Below, one piece after another: positions 32,001 through 44,100 of a stretch of DNA of 64,000 nucleotides (its first letter is position 1; every line of letters starts with the position of its first letter). The translations under genes were made by a program, and so were the position numbers. This DNA comes from Desmodesmus armatus (taxonomy: Eukaryota; Chlorophyta; Chlorophyceae; Sphaeropleales; Scenedesmaceae), in the NCBI GenBank assembly GCA_007449985.2, contig VIIQ02000559.1, positions 92,501 to 156,500 on the forward strand, read 5' to 3'. The notes under the pieces are model-generated. The model searched no databases and was not told the origin of the DNA. It worked only from the letters and a program-made list of their open reading frames with translations.

Positions 32001-34538
32001 TCAAGAGACCTGTGGGGCACGGCATCGACGGTCAGCGGTGATCAAAGCACTGTTGTGCAGCCCTAGAAGCACACATGAAACAGCACAGTTGGTACATCCA
32101 ATCAGCAGGCCTGTTCAGTACATGTGTGCTCACAACCTGCTCAAACTCTGTAGCAGTGACACACCAGTCTTACTGCTCCTATGCTGTCAGCTAATGGTGT
32201 AGGTGCATCTGCTACCAGTGAGACAGCATGTGGTACTTCCCAGCCACAGCTGGTGGGTCACTGTCACACAGGGGGCAATCATAGGGAACGTTGGTGCTGG
32301 GGGCTGACTTGGTGCTGGTCTGTGCACTCTTGTGGCGCATGTCTGGGTACTGGCATCGGCACCGTGCCACGGCTATAGTACTGGCATGGGCAGCCTCAGG
32401 GGTAAATAGTAATTGGAGATGCTCAGAACATGCGTGAATCAACTCAGTTTGTCGATAGCTCTCGAATGAGCTAACTTCCAGCTTCATCTGATGCTCCTAC
32501 AAGAAGTTTGCAGCATGCCAGGAAGTTACTGAAACCCAGCTTGACCCACCCACCCACCCCCTCATTTTCAAGCTGCTCAGATGGCCGAAAATTTCTTTGT
32601 ATATGTTATTTAGGATGTTATCAACCATCTGTGAAAGTACCAAGTCAAAGTCCAGCATAGTGTCCAAAGTTAACTTCAGTGCCCCCCCCCCCTGTGCCCC
32701 CAAATAAAAACAAGATAATAAAATCAACAACCCTGCCGCTCACCTCATGCTGCTCCATCAGCGCCTTGATCTGAATCTTGATCTTGGTGCTGCTGTGCAG
32801 CTTCTTGGCATCTGGGGCCTTCCTCACACGCCCTTGCCTCACACCCTGGCCCCCAGGCCCAGCATCCACATCCATCAGCATCCCCCACAGCCCCTGCGGC
32901 AGTGTTGCTGCTGCAGCTCGCGCGGCCTCCTGCGCTGCTGCAATCTCTGCTACATGGACACCCACCGGCTCTGCAGCAGCAGCAAACAGCTCCCATGGGG
33001 CGACTGCCTGGAAGGGGCTGGTGTGCTGGCCCATGGCCTGCAGAGCGCCGCCAGCCTGCTGGGAACTGCCGGCGATGTCACCGCCAATGCCATTGCTGCT
33101 TCCTGCAGGTGTTGTGGCGCCCAGCAGCAGTGTGCTGGTGTAGAAGGGCCCTGCTGCTGGGGTCTCTGTGTGCTGGCCAGGATGGTCCTGCTGCCCCAGC
33201 CCTGTTGCAGGAGGCACAAAGAATGGGTCTTGGCCCTGTTGCGCCTGCAGCATGGCTGCATCAGCAGCAGCAGGTGCCTGAGGGAATAGCCCCACAGTGT
33301 TGCCCACTGTTGCTGCTGACGTTGCCGCTGCTGCGGGGTCGGGACAGGCAGCTGTGCCCCAGCTGGTGCTGCATGCAGCAGTGCTGGCTTGCGCCGTGTG
33401 GCTGACAGTGCCGCCGCCTGTCACTGGCGCCAGCAGTTTGTACCCTGGGAGGATGCTGGGTGCATGCAGGTGGTGTGCTGGCTCTGGCTGGCCCATGTGC
33501 GATCCTGCAAACCCTGCAAACCCTGCAAAGGGGCTTCCAAAGGTTGGCATGCCGGCATCCTCTGGCGGCAGCAGGGTGGGCTCCTGCAGCGTGGACCCAA
33601 AAGGGAACCCTGCTGCTGCCATGGGCTGTACAAAAGAGCCGGGGTTCTGCAGGACGTGGTCTGCAGCTGTGAGCAGGGCGTCGACAGGCAGGTCCGCTGT
33701 GTATGCTGCAGGTGCGGCGGGGGCGCTGGCTGCTGCTGCAGCTGCTGTGCCGAAAGCTGAGGTAGACCTTGCTGCATCTTGCCCATCCCACAGGAGAGGC
33801 TGCTCTTGAGGGAGTGCTCGCAAACCCGCTGTGGATGCAGCTGCGGATGCAGCCGTTGGTGCAACCTGCTGATCGTCTGACAGCAGGCTGTGCAGCAGCT
33901 GGAGGTCCTGCTGCTCCCAGAAGGCACCGAGCAGCGAGCTGCGAGCCCCAACAGGTTGTTTGTCAGCGCCAGGCCCCTGGAGGGAGTGATGAAGCAGTAA
34001 CAATCAGTCAGCAACCCAAATCACTGTAGCATTCCACAATTGTGCGGTGCTGTTCACTGTGCCGCAAGCATACTCGTCAACGCCCAAATGCAGGTGGCAG
34101 GTCAGCCATATATCGTGATGCTTTGGTGCTGAGCTTGTACTGTGACCCCTCCCGCCCCTGGTGGGGATTGCCTGTCCCCCTCTGCCCCTCCCGCTTTCAT
34201 ACCAGGTCCAGGGGTAGAACCTCCAGCTGGTCATCAAAGGCAAGAGCCAGGGTTGGAAGATCACTCTGTCGAGACCACTCAGCAAAGGCCGCCTGTACCG
34301 CCTGGTTGGCATGGTCTTGGTGCCGCAGAGACTCATTGAGGTTGCCCTGGTTCAGGATCCTGATCCAGCCCTGCTGCACCTGTTGGGCCTGCACAGACGT
34401 GCCGTCTGGAGGACACTTCTGCTGTTCAGCCTCTGTCAGGCGTTTATGGAAGACGGAAAGAGGGGCAAATTCCCCCTGCCAAGGCAGCTGCAGGCCAGGC
34501 GATACTTCCGAAACCTTGCGTGCTGTATGTCGCCACAT
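29011..34538 (-). CDS. unrecognised Gln/Ala-rich coiled-coil protein, probably nuclear
   Basis: Five exons with matching phases: 34538-34203, 33976-32744, 31513-30817, 30559-29457 and 29106-29011, giving about 1154 residues. Donors are GTATGA, GTGAGC, GTACGC and GTGAGC; acceptors end in CAG. ATG 34538 is the first in-frame start I see; an upstream exon is not excluded. Most of the protein is low-complexity Ala/Gln/Gly/Pro. Across the exon 2-3 junction a basic run (GRVRKAPDAKKLHSSTK) leads into a predicted coiled coil (KALMEQHE, ELLTQYQAEVSLNTILQKR), loosely like a bZIP but without its canonical basic motif. KRRRG may be a nuclear signal. The conserved-looking C terminus includes LTPAQQEQLRLLWAGLQNAH and ASYPFWPDYTLLQCL. 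It could be a divergent transcription regulator. It shares a 721-bp divergent promoter region with the THO1 gene. Confidence 0.6.
31795..31920 (+). repeat. interspersed repeat with CGGACACTATGCTAAG core, copy 1
   Basis: GGGGGGGCTC, then TCGGACACTATGCTAAG, then GTGGGACCCCCCACCCACCC. It lies in the intron between exons 2 and 3 of the 29-34.5 kb gene and resembles copy 2 at 32525-32710 in the opposite orientation. Confidence 0.55.
32525..32710 (-). repeat. interspersed repeat with TTGGACACTATGCTGGAC core, copy 2
   Basis: Read on the minus strand: a G run, GCACTGAAGTTAAC, TTTGGACACTATGCTGGAC and, at the far end, GGGTGGGTGGGTGGGTC. The order G run, GACACTATGCT and CCACCC/GGGTGG run matches copy 1. 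This is probably a short non-autonomous mobile element. Confidence 0.5.
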
Positions 34539-35259
34539 GTTCCTCAAAGCTACCCAACGTTATAAACTATGGTACATCAATCAACCCATGTGGTCCAATC
34601 AAGTATGCTACGGCTGGCCATCAGGGAAGAGCACAGAATTATGCCCATTTGCTGGTGTGCTTCCGCAGATGCAGCTAAGCTGGTTGTGTATGGTCGAACT
34701 GATGCGTGAAGTGATAATGAAAGGGGTGTTTCCGGCTCGGGGGGGTTCGAGTGGCTGCAGTCCAGTGAGCAACAAGAAGTGAGAGTGAGGGGCTTGCGAA
34801 GGCTGGCAATAAACCACAGACATCAGTCGCACTGTATGTAACTGGATTTGTTTTGTTTAAGTTTGCGGGGGCCTTTAATTTCCAGGGTTGCCAGCCTGGA
34901 GCAGGGTACACAGCAATACAGAGCCCGGGCCAGCCTGTCGTGCCCTCCCCTAGGCAGCCTGCTCACCCTTTGATGTTGGTCTGCTGAATATACTGATGAC
35001 CGCACATGCTGGGTCGGGGGATCACATCACAGCCAAACTTTGTCGACCCAGCTGTTGCCAACTGTTCATACTCTCTCCACAGTCTAGATGCAATGTCTGA
35101 TGTCTAATTTCTGTCGCTGTGACCGAGAATTATAATCTATCTTGGTCGTGTATGGTCAGTAGCCCGCGTTCCGCTGCAGTGAGAGCTCATCACAGATCAC
35201 CTTGCTTTCATTCTCGGCACAAACCGACAAGACGTCCTAGGCAGCAGCAGTCAGTTATA
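34539..35259. promoter_or_regulatory. divergent intergenic region, presumed bidirectional promoter
   Basis: 721 bp between the ATG of the minus-strand gene (34538) and the ATG of THO1 (35260), which are transcribed away from each other. No TATA box or known motif was identified. The call rests on gene orientation only. Confidence 0.35.
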
Positions 35260-38200
35260 ATGGTGGACCTTGGAAGCATGACAGCGGTACAGGCGCTGCA
35301 GAAGGGCCTAGAGGTGTGCTGGCAGTTCCACTACTGCTCTACTGCTGCGTGTCCCTGTTCTCATTGGTTGCTGCTTGGGCAGCCCCTGACAACACAGCAC
35401 ACACACGGGTGATGATGTCAGCTATAGTGCGCAACCGAACATAAACCTGGTTGATCACACCCTGCAGGACGCTCTGCGACAGCTGCTGGCTAGCGGAGCA
35501 CCCAGCATACAGCAGCAGATCGTGCCCACCCTAGAAGCAGCACTCCCACAGGCGATGGGATCAGAGGTGGGTGTCTGCAAGCATGTCAGTAGCGTCCTCC
35601 TACGGCGGTGGCTGTCTATCTTGCGTCATCAGACCAGCGTGAAAGCCAAACCAGCAGCGTGACAGCTCGGATATGTACTGAGAGGGGCCCAGCACATGGC
35701 ATGGCTATGGTCTCCAGCAAAGCTCCTGCACAGGTTCAGCACCCCTATTCGTGAAGCAGATCCTCCTGCGATCACCTCAACCAGCAGTGCAAACGCGCAA
35801 ATGTGTGGCTGTTTCAGGTGCACATGCCCGCCCTTGCTTTTGTGCTGCTTGGCATGCCATGCTGGCCTGCAGGTGTCTGCCCTGTCCCGCCTACAGAGCA
35901 GCCTCGTCCTGCCAAGCCTGCGCAGCAAGTGCATACAGCTGACGCAGGAAGCCACAGCAGCACAGCAGCCACCCCTGCAGTACTGCCTGCCGGGCGCAGC
36001 AGGGCCCGCGATACCTCGTCTCATGGAAGTGGCCATCATATGTCAGGAGCGCAAGCTGCTGGAAGCAAGTGAGTCAGCAGGCAGGACCCTGTAAGCCACA
36101 CGCAAGGACATTGTGTCAAACACCAAGCAGTGCAGATCATGTTGAGAGTCATGCTGGGATGTCTTGGCTGGTGGCACTCTATTTCCCGACACCACAGTCA
36201 CCGCGACTGTTAAGTGTACTGGCAGCTTTGTTGCAGCACAGCAGCAGCACTTGCCTTTGGCCTTTCCGCCTTGGGGCTTGCATCCACCCACACCAACTGC
36301 CTGCTGCTGCTGTATGCTTTTGTCCCCTTGGCCACGACTGTGCAGCTCATGTGCTGCAGATCCTTGAGGATGTGCAGGATCTGGTGTCAGTTGAACACAG
36401 CTTGGACATCATCACCTGGCTGGAGCAGCATAGGGTGATGCTGCTGTCAACATACAACAAGGCACAGCAGCAGGTACCAGGACGAGCATACCCGCTTAGC
36501 AGCAAGTGCCAGCGCCACTTCAGGGGCTGTATCGTTTGCTTGCGCAGTGCCGCTGTGGCTCCTGCATGTCTGTTGACGGCGCTAGTCGGATGGTGTGTGG
36601 TTCATGTGGCTATAGTGGCGATCCTTTTGACATGTGCTGTCTGTGCTGTCACTCCTGCAGCTGATCAGGCTGTGCAACGGCATCCACAAGCGCCTGGGCA
36701 AGCATGATGTCATCCAGCGCGCCCGGCTGCTGATGCTGACCGCCAACTGCGCCGGCACGTTTGACCGCTCTGGAGTCAATGTGACGGTGAGTTCATGGCT
36801 TGAAGCTCATGAGCTCTTGGCTTGCTGGCTAGGGCTAAGGGTGCAATTCTGTCCACCCATCACCTGTACTGAACCGTGGTGTTTTGATCTAGCGGTCCAC
36901 AGCACAGAAAAACAAGGCCAGCTCCCCTCTGTGGATGTATGTGTTGCTCTTGTCTGCACAAGACAACAGGTCTGTTGGGTGGCTCAGCGCACGCACTCAG
37001 CCACACAGACAGCCACACAGACGTTCTCCCAAGTAATGTGTTCAACAAACAGGAGCGTGGATGCGTGGAAGCATGCATGTGAGGTGTCCATCACTGCTTT
37101 GTGCTGTCTCATGCCCCTGCAGGCTGCGTTTGCTCCTGCAGACCCGCCGCCTGTTGAGGAGGTGCCCCCAGATGCAGTGGACAGCGCAGGCAAGCCGGTG
37201 GACAGCACGCTGTACACAGCCTTCTGGAAGCTGCAGGTGCGCACAGGGACAGTCGCACACCGCTGCTGTGATAAGTCAATCCTGCAATTGCATATTTTGT
37301 TGCCCTCTACTGCGTCTTGTCTTGTGTGATGCTCTGGTTGCAGGGCTGTGCACGTGTACAGCAGCTGGAAAGGCCTCAGGCAGTGACATCACAGTCCCTA
37401 TCACATCAGCAGCGATAGCATGTCCTGTCGTCCTGACTGACATATGATGCTCCCATAGGTTGAATTGCTCGTGCTGACATCAAGCTGTGTTGTGCTGATG
37501 CTCTGCCCCGCGCAGCCGTTGATCCAGGAGCCGATCAAGGTCCTCAAGTCAGCCTCAGAATGGGACAACCTGCAGGCAAACCTGGGCACTGTGCTAGACG
37601 GCCTTGCCAGGAGCAAAGCCACAGTGGCAGCAGTGCATGCGGCTGGCAGCAGTGCGCTGGCAGCAGCGGATGCAGCAGCGGCGGCTGACGGCAGCAGTGA
37701 GCTGTACCTCAGTAGCTACAAGCTGTTTGGTTTGCAGCTGGCTGACTCAGCATTCAGGAGGGGCTTCCTGGTTCAGGTGCTGATCCTGCTGCGCACACTG
37801 CTGCTGCCGGGCAAGCAGCCGACGGACACACTCAAGGACAAGGCACGCATGCAGGTGTGTAAATCACTAAGCTTGATGACAATCGATACATTCCTCCTGC
37901 CAGTCAGAAAGTGGTGCTGTGTGCGGCGCGCTGGGCATCAGCAACTGTAGGGGTGTGTTTGCTGGAGGGCTCACGTTGAGGAGTATGTTGCATGCTGGCG
38001 TGTTGGCAAGGGGCATGTGCGTTGGTTTGCTTGAGGCTGTTGCTGTCGTATGTCCTTGCACTGCACAGTTGAATCATAGAGGAATGCCCCAGAGTGTGCG
38101 ATTGGTGCCTTTTGAACACTTCCATAACTGTCGCATGGGGTCAAGAGTTGAACACCCCTCAGACCAGCCCTAGATTTCTCATCCACTCCTGTACGATCTC

Positions 38201-40892
38201 ATCCACTCCTGTACGACACTGTGCGATACCTAGGAGGTTCCAGTCCAGCATGGCCATTTGTGTTGACCCTGCCAATTTTCACCTTTCCCAGCACATGCAC
38301 TTATGCATGCTGGAGGCTGTTGCCCTGGAGGGTAGACCTCAACATGAATTGTTTCACCACCGATTGTCACTGTTTCCTTCACGTCATCGATGTTTCTTTG
38401 CTGGTGTGCTGTTGTATGCTTCAGGCTGTTGCGCTGGAGGGTCGTGTGTACAAGCTGCTGGAGGAGACTCCCCACCACGGGCGGGAGTTAACCCAGGCCG
38501 TCAAGGAGGTGCTGCGCAGGGAGACAACCTGGGTGGAGTGGAAGAAGGGCAAAAATCTGGGTGAGTGGGAGAGGGCGACGGCCCGCAGTATGCTTGTGAA
38601 CCTTGCGCACACGGTTGCAACAGTTGGGTGCCAGTACGTTGGATGCCAGCGGCGGCAAGGTGACAGGGAGCGCTACACTCTGGACAGCAAGCTGCTGCGT
38701 GTGGCTCTGTCGGCGTAGCTTTGTTTCCTGCCTGACCCTAATGCAACCTGGCTGGCAGTCCTGGCTAGCACAGGTCCTTCTGTCCCCCCCCCCCTCGATG
38801 CAAGCACAAGCCCCGGCACTGTGATAGCCTGAGGGGTTGACGATGCTGCCACGATTGCCTTGGGCCTTCTGTCCATGCAGTGCTGAAGGGCCAGCCCCAG
38901 GTCGCGCCGCCAGCAGCAGCAGGGGGCCCAAAGCAGCCGCAGCAAGGGTGCACCAGCTGGGAGCTCCCAGAGCTGGCCAGCCTGTCAGCTGCTGTTGGGC
39001 AGCACCAGGAGAAGCAGCAGCGAGAGAGCGAGAAGCGCAAGGATACCGTGAGAGATGGGCTTCAGCTGAAGGCTGATATCCAAGATATGAGCAAGCAGTA
39101 TGACTGGCACGGGGCTACCTTCATAGAAGTCAACAAGAGGTTGGAGCCAAAGGACATGGTGAGCCTGGCTGGGACCCTCTTCAGCTGCACAACACTGTGA
39201 GAAGGCCGGCGATGTTGCATCATGTGTGGTTTGGCTCACTGGCTACCGCTGAGGCTGGTATTCTGTGCACCTGTGGTGTACTGTACTTGGGTGGGGCGGT
39301 TGTTACATGTGGATGCCTCGACCGTTGGGCGGTACTCTTTGCAGCCACCAAGCCAAGTCAATGCAGCAGGCTGCTGCCACACCGTACTGCCCTTATCCTG
39401 TCCCGCGCTTCATGCAACTTTGCCCTGCCGCCCTGCAGCTGAGATTCCTGGGTGGTGCTGGCGAGAGCAACGTCACCTACTGGGCCCAACAACAGGTCCA
39501 GGACGGCACAGCCATGCACCCGCGGCCCCTGATGGAAGGTCTCAAGGTGGCAGAGCAGGAGAAGTACCCCATCACTGAGCGTGTGTGCTGCCAGCTGGCG
39601 CGGGAGATGGACCCGGAGATCAACATGAAAGATGACGACGGGAATGAAGTTGTCAAGCGTGTTGTGGGGGACCCTGTGTATCGCTGGCGCATTGGCAGGG
39701 CGGTGGCGCAAGAGTGAGTGGGGTGGCAGCAGGCGGGGATGAGGTGCTGGTCTTGGTGGTCGTGCAACAGCAGCTAGCAGTGGGGACAGGCACTGGACGA
39801 TGGGCTGCACGGGATGTTCGTGGACAGGCAGGGCCATGACCGGTGGTAGTGCTGCAGGGCAAGCCTGTACCTGGCTGGCGGGGTGTTCTTTGCACCCCTG
39901 AACGCTGGTCAGGGCGAGAGCGGGTTGAAAACATGGTCATGCACCCAGCTGCATCGCCAGTCTGCACATGACGGACAGTCCCCCATCCGTTTACAGTAAT
40001 AAACGGATGGGGGACTGTCCTGCTGACGCTTGCTGACCTGCCCTGCTGCGCTCAACCCTTGATCTGGTGGCTTGCAGGGCTCCCAAGTACGAAGGCAGCC
40101 TGGTGACGGTGGAGGGGCTGGAGGAGGGCATGATGGAGGTCCAGATGCCCAAGTCACTGCAGGACATCCTCCCACAGGCCTTCAAGGACAGGTACACACC
40201 ACGTTGAATGGCATGTCCTCTTGCTTGGACATGCAGCCAGGTGTCGAGTCTTTTGCACTGGCGAGCAAGATTCACTTTGGACACAGGTGCATCACCGCCC
40301 CCTCTCATTGTGTTATCAAGCAATGGCTGGCATGAGCTGTGCTAGAGCTCCAGAGCTACAGATGTAAGATATGAGCATGTATGTATGCAGGTACCTGGCA
40401 AAGAAAGCAGAGGAGGAGGCGAAAAGGGCTGAAGAAATCGCCAGGAAGAAGCAGAAAACAGGGGACGGCAAGGCAGCTGGCCAGCCTCAGCAGAAGCCGG
40501 CTGCCAAGCCCAAGGCGGCCAGTGCTGCTGCAGCGGCAGGGGGTGCTGAGGACCCAGCAGCAGCAGGAGCTGCTGCGGCGGCAGCAGCGGCTGGTGGCGA
40601 GGATGCAGAAGCAGCTGCAGATGGGGACGCTGCTGCTGCCGTCAAGCAGGAGCAAGCGGAGGCAGAAATGGCGCAAGCAGATGCAGCGGCGGCAGCGGAC
40701 GCAGCAGAAGAGGATGTGGCGGGGACAGGTGGCGGGGGGGATGCAGCGGCAGTGAAGCAGGAGGCAGACGAGACGGCTGCTGCGGCTGCGGCTGCAGCAG
40801 CTGCTGTGGTGAAGGCAGAGGAGGAGGAGGATGCTGACCTGGCAGCACTAGCAGCGGATGGCAGCATGGACGTTGACCAGCAGGGGAGCTAG
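35260..40892 (+). CDS. THO1: THO complex subunit 1 (HPR1/THOC1)
   Basis: Twelve exons with consistent phases: 35260-35313, 35468-35566, 35873-36068, 36346-36473, 36661-36786, 37123-37236, 37516-37854, 38425-38560, 38881-39158, 39439-39713, 40078-40191 and 40391-40892, coding for 786 residues. Family blocks in order: QILEDVQDLVS and LDIITWLEQHR; LIRLCNGIHKRLGKHDVIQR; DSTLYTAFWKLQ; LFGLQLADSAFRRGFLVQVL; YKLLEETPHHGRELTQAVKE followed by TTWVEWKK. These match THOC1 around its 'LCN-L-RRLSK', 'LYRKFW-LQ' and 'DL-LSDS-FRR' regions. The C terminus is an Ala/Glu-rich acidic tail with lysine clusters in place of the animal death domain. By family it is the scaffold of the nuclear THO/TREX complex, coupling transcription to mRNA export and limiting R-loops. 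A TGTAA signal follows at 40935-40939. Not recognised as truncated. Confidence 0.88.
38311..38346 (+). repeat. weak echo of THO1 exon 8 start
   Basis: GAGGCTGTTGCCCTGGAGGGT resembles the start of exon 8 (CAGGCTGTTGCGCTGGAGGGT at 38422-38442) and lies about 110 bases upstream in the intron. A weaker third copy of GAGGCTGTTGCTGT is near 38030. Confidence 0.45.
39973..40020. repeat. perfect 21-bp inverted repeat in a THO1 intron
   Basis: GGACAGTCCCCCATCCGTTTA, then a six-base loop, then its exact complement. It lies in the intron between exons 10 and 11. It could be a tiny foldback element or a hairpin RNA precursor. Confidence 0.8.
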
Positions 40893-40934
40893 GTAGTCTC
40901 AAGTTTGGTCCCACCACAGCTGCTGTATCTGCTG

Positions 40935-40939
40935 TGTAA
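40935..40939 (+). terminator. TGTAA poly(A) signal of THO1
   Basis: TGTAA 43 bases after the stop codon. Confidence 0.5.
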
Positions 40940-41139
40940 CAGCATGTGGCAGCGTGTCAACTTGTTGACTAATCCACTACAGCCCCTCTCAGTCACTTCA
41001 GCTTACGAGGGCCTTTCTAAAACGTCTCAAAGTGTATCCTTTAGCGCTGCTATATCGTGCTTACCACAAGCTGACATCACCCCCTGCGAGGAGTGCTGAC
41101 CTAGATCTTTCGATCCACTCACCCCAGTCAATTCATTCC

Positions 41140-44100
41140 ATGCTGCTCCGGATACCAAAGCGCTTCCCATGGAGACACATTGGTTGTTTGCAAACACTCA
41201 ATACGCTTGCAGCGCCAGCAACCAGCTTGGGTGTCACCAGTCCAGCAGGAGTGCAGCATGCAAGCACAGTACAAGCTGTGTATCATGCAGGAGGGGGCCA
41301 CAGCAGTCGCACATGGCAGGCATGGCCTGTTATGGCTGGTGTAGCAGCAGCAGCGGCAGCATGGCATGCCCATGGCAACAGCATTGCACTGGCTGACAGC
41401 GCCAGGCCTGACAAGGTAACATTGTCCTGTCATGCTGGGCTCGGTTGACCTGGCAATGCACATGCATGCACTTGCAATGTCACCTGGTTATCACAACGTT
41501 ATGTATAACGCATCTATCAGCTTGCATCGCCATGTATACATCGGGTGACTGGCCTGCTTCCACTTAAACCTGCATGCTCGAGTCAGTCAGCCCTTTCAAG
41601 ACTATCCTATATTTGGTTTGGCACCATGGTGCATTGAGTGACGAACAGACAGTCCCCAAGGTGTTTGCAACGCCGCTTGGTGCACGCAGGCCTGGCATAC
41701 AGCAGCGCAGGCAGCAGCTGAGGCAGCTGTCTCAGAAGCCTTCAGTGAGGCACTCCTTGACTGGCAGCGCAGTATAGCACAGCACCAGGGCCACCAGCAG
41801 CAGCACAGCAGCAGCATCAGTGGCACCACAAGTCACACAAATGAGCCTGAACGCCCAAGTGTGAGCTATGACGGCCATCAGGTTTCGGTCAACATCCCCC
41901 TGCTGCATGGTGTCGACCTGCCGGTGCTGCTCAAGGCAGTGCAAGCAGGAGTAGACCAGCTGGCAGCAAACAGCCGCCGTGTCGAGCAGCAGCAGCAATC
42001 TTGGCTGTTGAGTACTCAAAGGGTGCAGCACTGGCAGCTGCGCAGGCTGACAGGGGGCAAGGCAGACATGGTACAGCCACAACCGCCAAGCAGCAGTGAT
42101 GACGGCAGAAGCAGCATGCAGCAGCTTTCTGTGCAGGTGGTCGTACCCCTTCAGGAGGCACACTCCTCCCCTCACGAAGCCAGCATCAGTGACAGCAGTG
42201 GCAGCCGCCGTGGCAGCAGTGGCGGCAGCAGTGACAGCGATGTAGGGGGCGCTGGGCACGTGCAGGTTGCTAAGGCAGGTCCGTTCACTGCAGATGAATT
42301 GGAGCTTCTTGGAAGGCTGGTTGCTGCTGCAAACAAGCCTGGGTCAGGGCAGGTGAGCTGTCTCTGCTGGTGCTGTGAGCAGTACTGCTGACATGTTGGC
42401 TGTTGTCAGCAAGCATGTTGGCCACACTGAGCACAAGTTGGTGGGTGCAAGGTCCTGAGCAGAAGCAGGTTGGGGTGCGCTGAACACATGTGATTGCATA
42501 TGGCACGACTCTCACAGCACAGGACTCCGTCACTGAAGCCGACTTTGATGCCTTCAGCATGCGCAGTCAAGACCTCTTCACCAGCAGACTGTAACATGGC
42601 CTCGTACACACCTGCACACCCTACTGCTGCTGTTGTGCAGGACTTTGGGGTACCTGAGAGTTTCTTTAGCCCCTGGGGCCTATCTAACAGCCCAGACAGG
42701 GTGCTGGGCGGCTTAGACAAGCTGGGCGGGGCCTTGATGGGCACCATATTCTCAGAGCTGCTGCAAGAGCTCCAGCACGGCCTTGACTATGACCCAGAGC
42801 AGCAGGAGCGGGAGCAGCAGCATGACTGGCACAGCAGGATGGACCGATTCTTCGGGGGCTTGAGTGACCGGCTGGGGCAGGGGTTAGAGAAGCAGCTCGG
42901 GGATGAAGGCAGTTTGGAGGAGCAGATACAGAAGCTGCAGCAGCTGCTGCAGCGGGAGTTGAGGGCGATGACGCCGCCTGATGTCATAGACTGGTTGCAT
43001 GACCTTACAGATCAGGAGAAGGATCAAAAACGCAAACAGGGTCTGCTCGGCAGCGGAGAGGACGGACAGCAACCGCAGCAGCCGCAGCAGCAGCATGGAC
43101 CGCACCTCAGCCGGCGTGGTAGCAGCAGTAGGGCTGATGGGGAGCTGCAGGCAGCTCCGAAGCAGGAGCCGCAGGAGCCGCTGCTGCCATGGCAGCAGCC
43201 GAGTGCGCAGGCAGCTAAGTGGCAGTTGGAGGGGTTGGGAGCAGCAGTGTATCTGCCGTCAGAGGCAGCCCTGAAGGCTGGGGTGGAGCAGGGGGACCAG
43301 GAGCAGCAGCAGTGGGGTGTGTTGGCGGGCTATGAGGCGCAGAAGCAAGCTTTGGATGATTGCTTGCTGTTGCCGCTCAAACACCCGGAGGTGGGCGGTG
43401 TGTGCTGGGGCTGGAAAAAGCAGCCACAAATGCATCAACAGGAGCAATGGTGTGCAGTCCAGGGTCGTACATGGACGCAGAAGCAGTGCACAACACGTTC
43501 AGCGCATGCACCTGACCATCTACCAGTGACTGGCTGCATTTGCATTAGAGTGCTGTAAGTAGGGGGTCCCCAGTCCTGCAGTAGGGCTGTACCTACATGC
43601 TTGCTGGTGGCAACAGCAGGCACACCAAGGCAGGCATGTGTATGGCAATCCTGCTGCTGCAATTATGCAAGACAACTGGGCTACTGCTTTGGCTGTGCGC
43701 TTGTGAATTTCAGGTGTATGAGCGTGTTTCTGCCCGCACAAGGGCCTCTGCCAAGGCTGGTGGAGCTCGCCCACGTGCTGTGCTCTTTGAGGGACCACCA
43801 GGTGAGCCTTGAGGGCACAATGACAAATCATGGCCTCCAGCAGCGTTTGTGAGGTTGCAAGGCCACAATTTTTGCAGCACTGTGTCCCTGTACACTACAT
43901 CAGCTGTACCCATTAGTGCGTCCACAGTGAGCTGTACAACATGTGCCTGCAGGGACTGGCAAGACCAGTACGGCGCGTGTGCTGGCGGGACGCGCCAGCC
44001 TGCCGCTTGTGTACGTCCCCCTAGAGAGCCTGGTCAGCAAGTGGTACGGGGAGTCTGAGCAGAACATGGCCCAGGTAGGACCAGCTGCAGGCAGTGCATG

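Noticed and set aside
33297..33809. Plus-strand ORFs over 32.7-33.8 kb
   Set aside because: Antisense of exon 2 of the 29-34.5 kb gene, whose splice phases fit on the minus strand.
40487..40867. 126-codon Ala/Ser-rich antisense ORF
   Set aside because: Shadow of the Ala/Glu-rich THO1 tail on the opposite strand.
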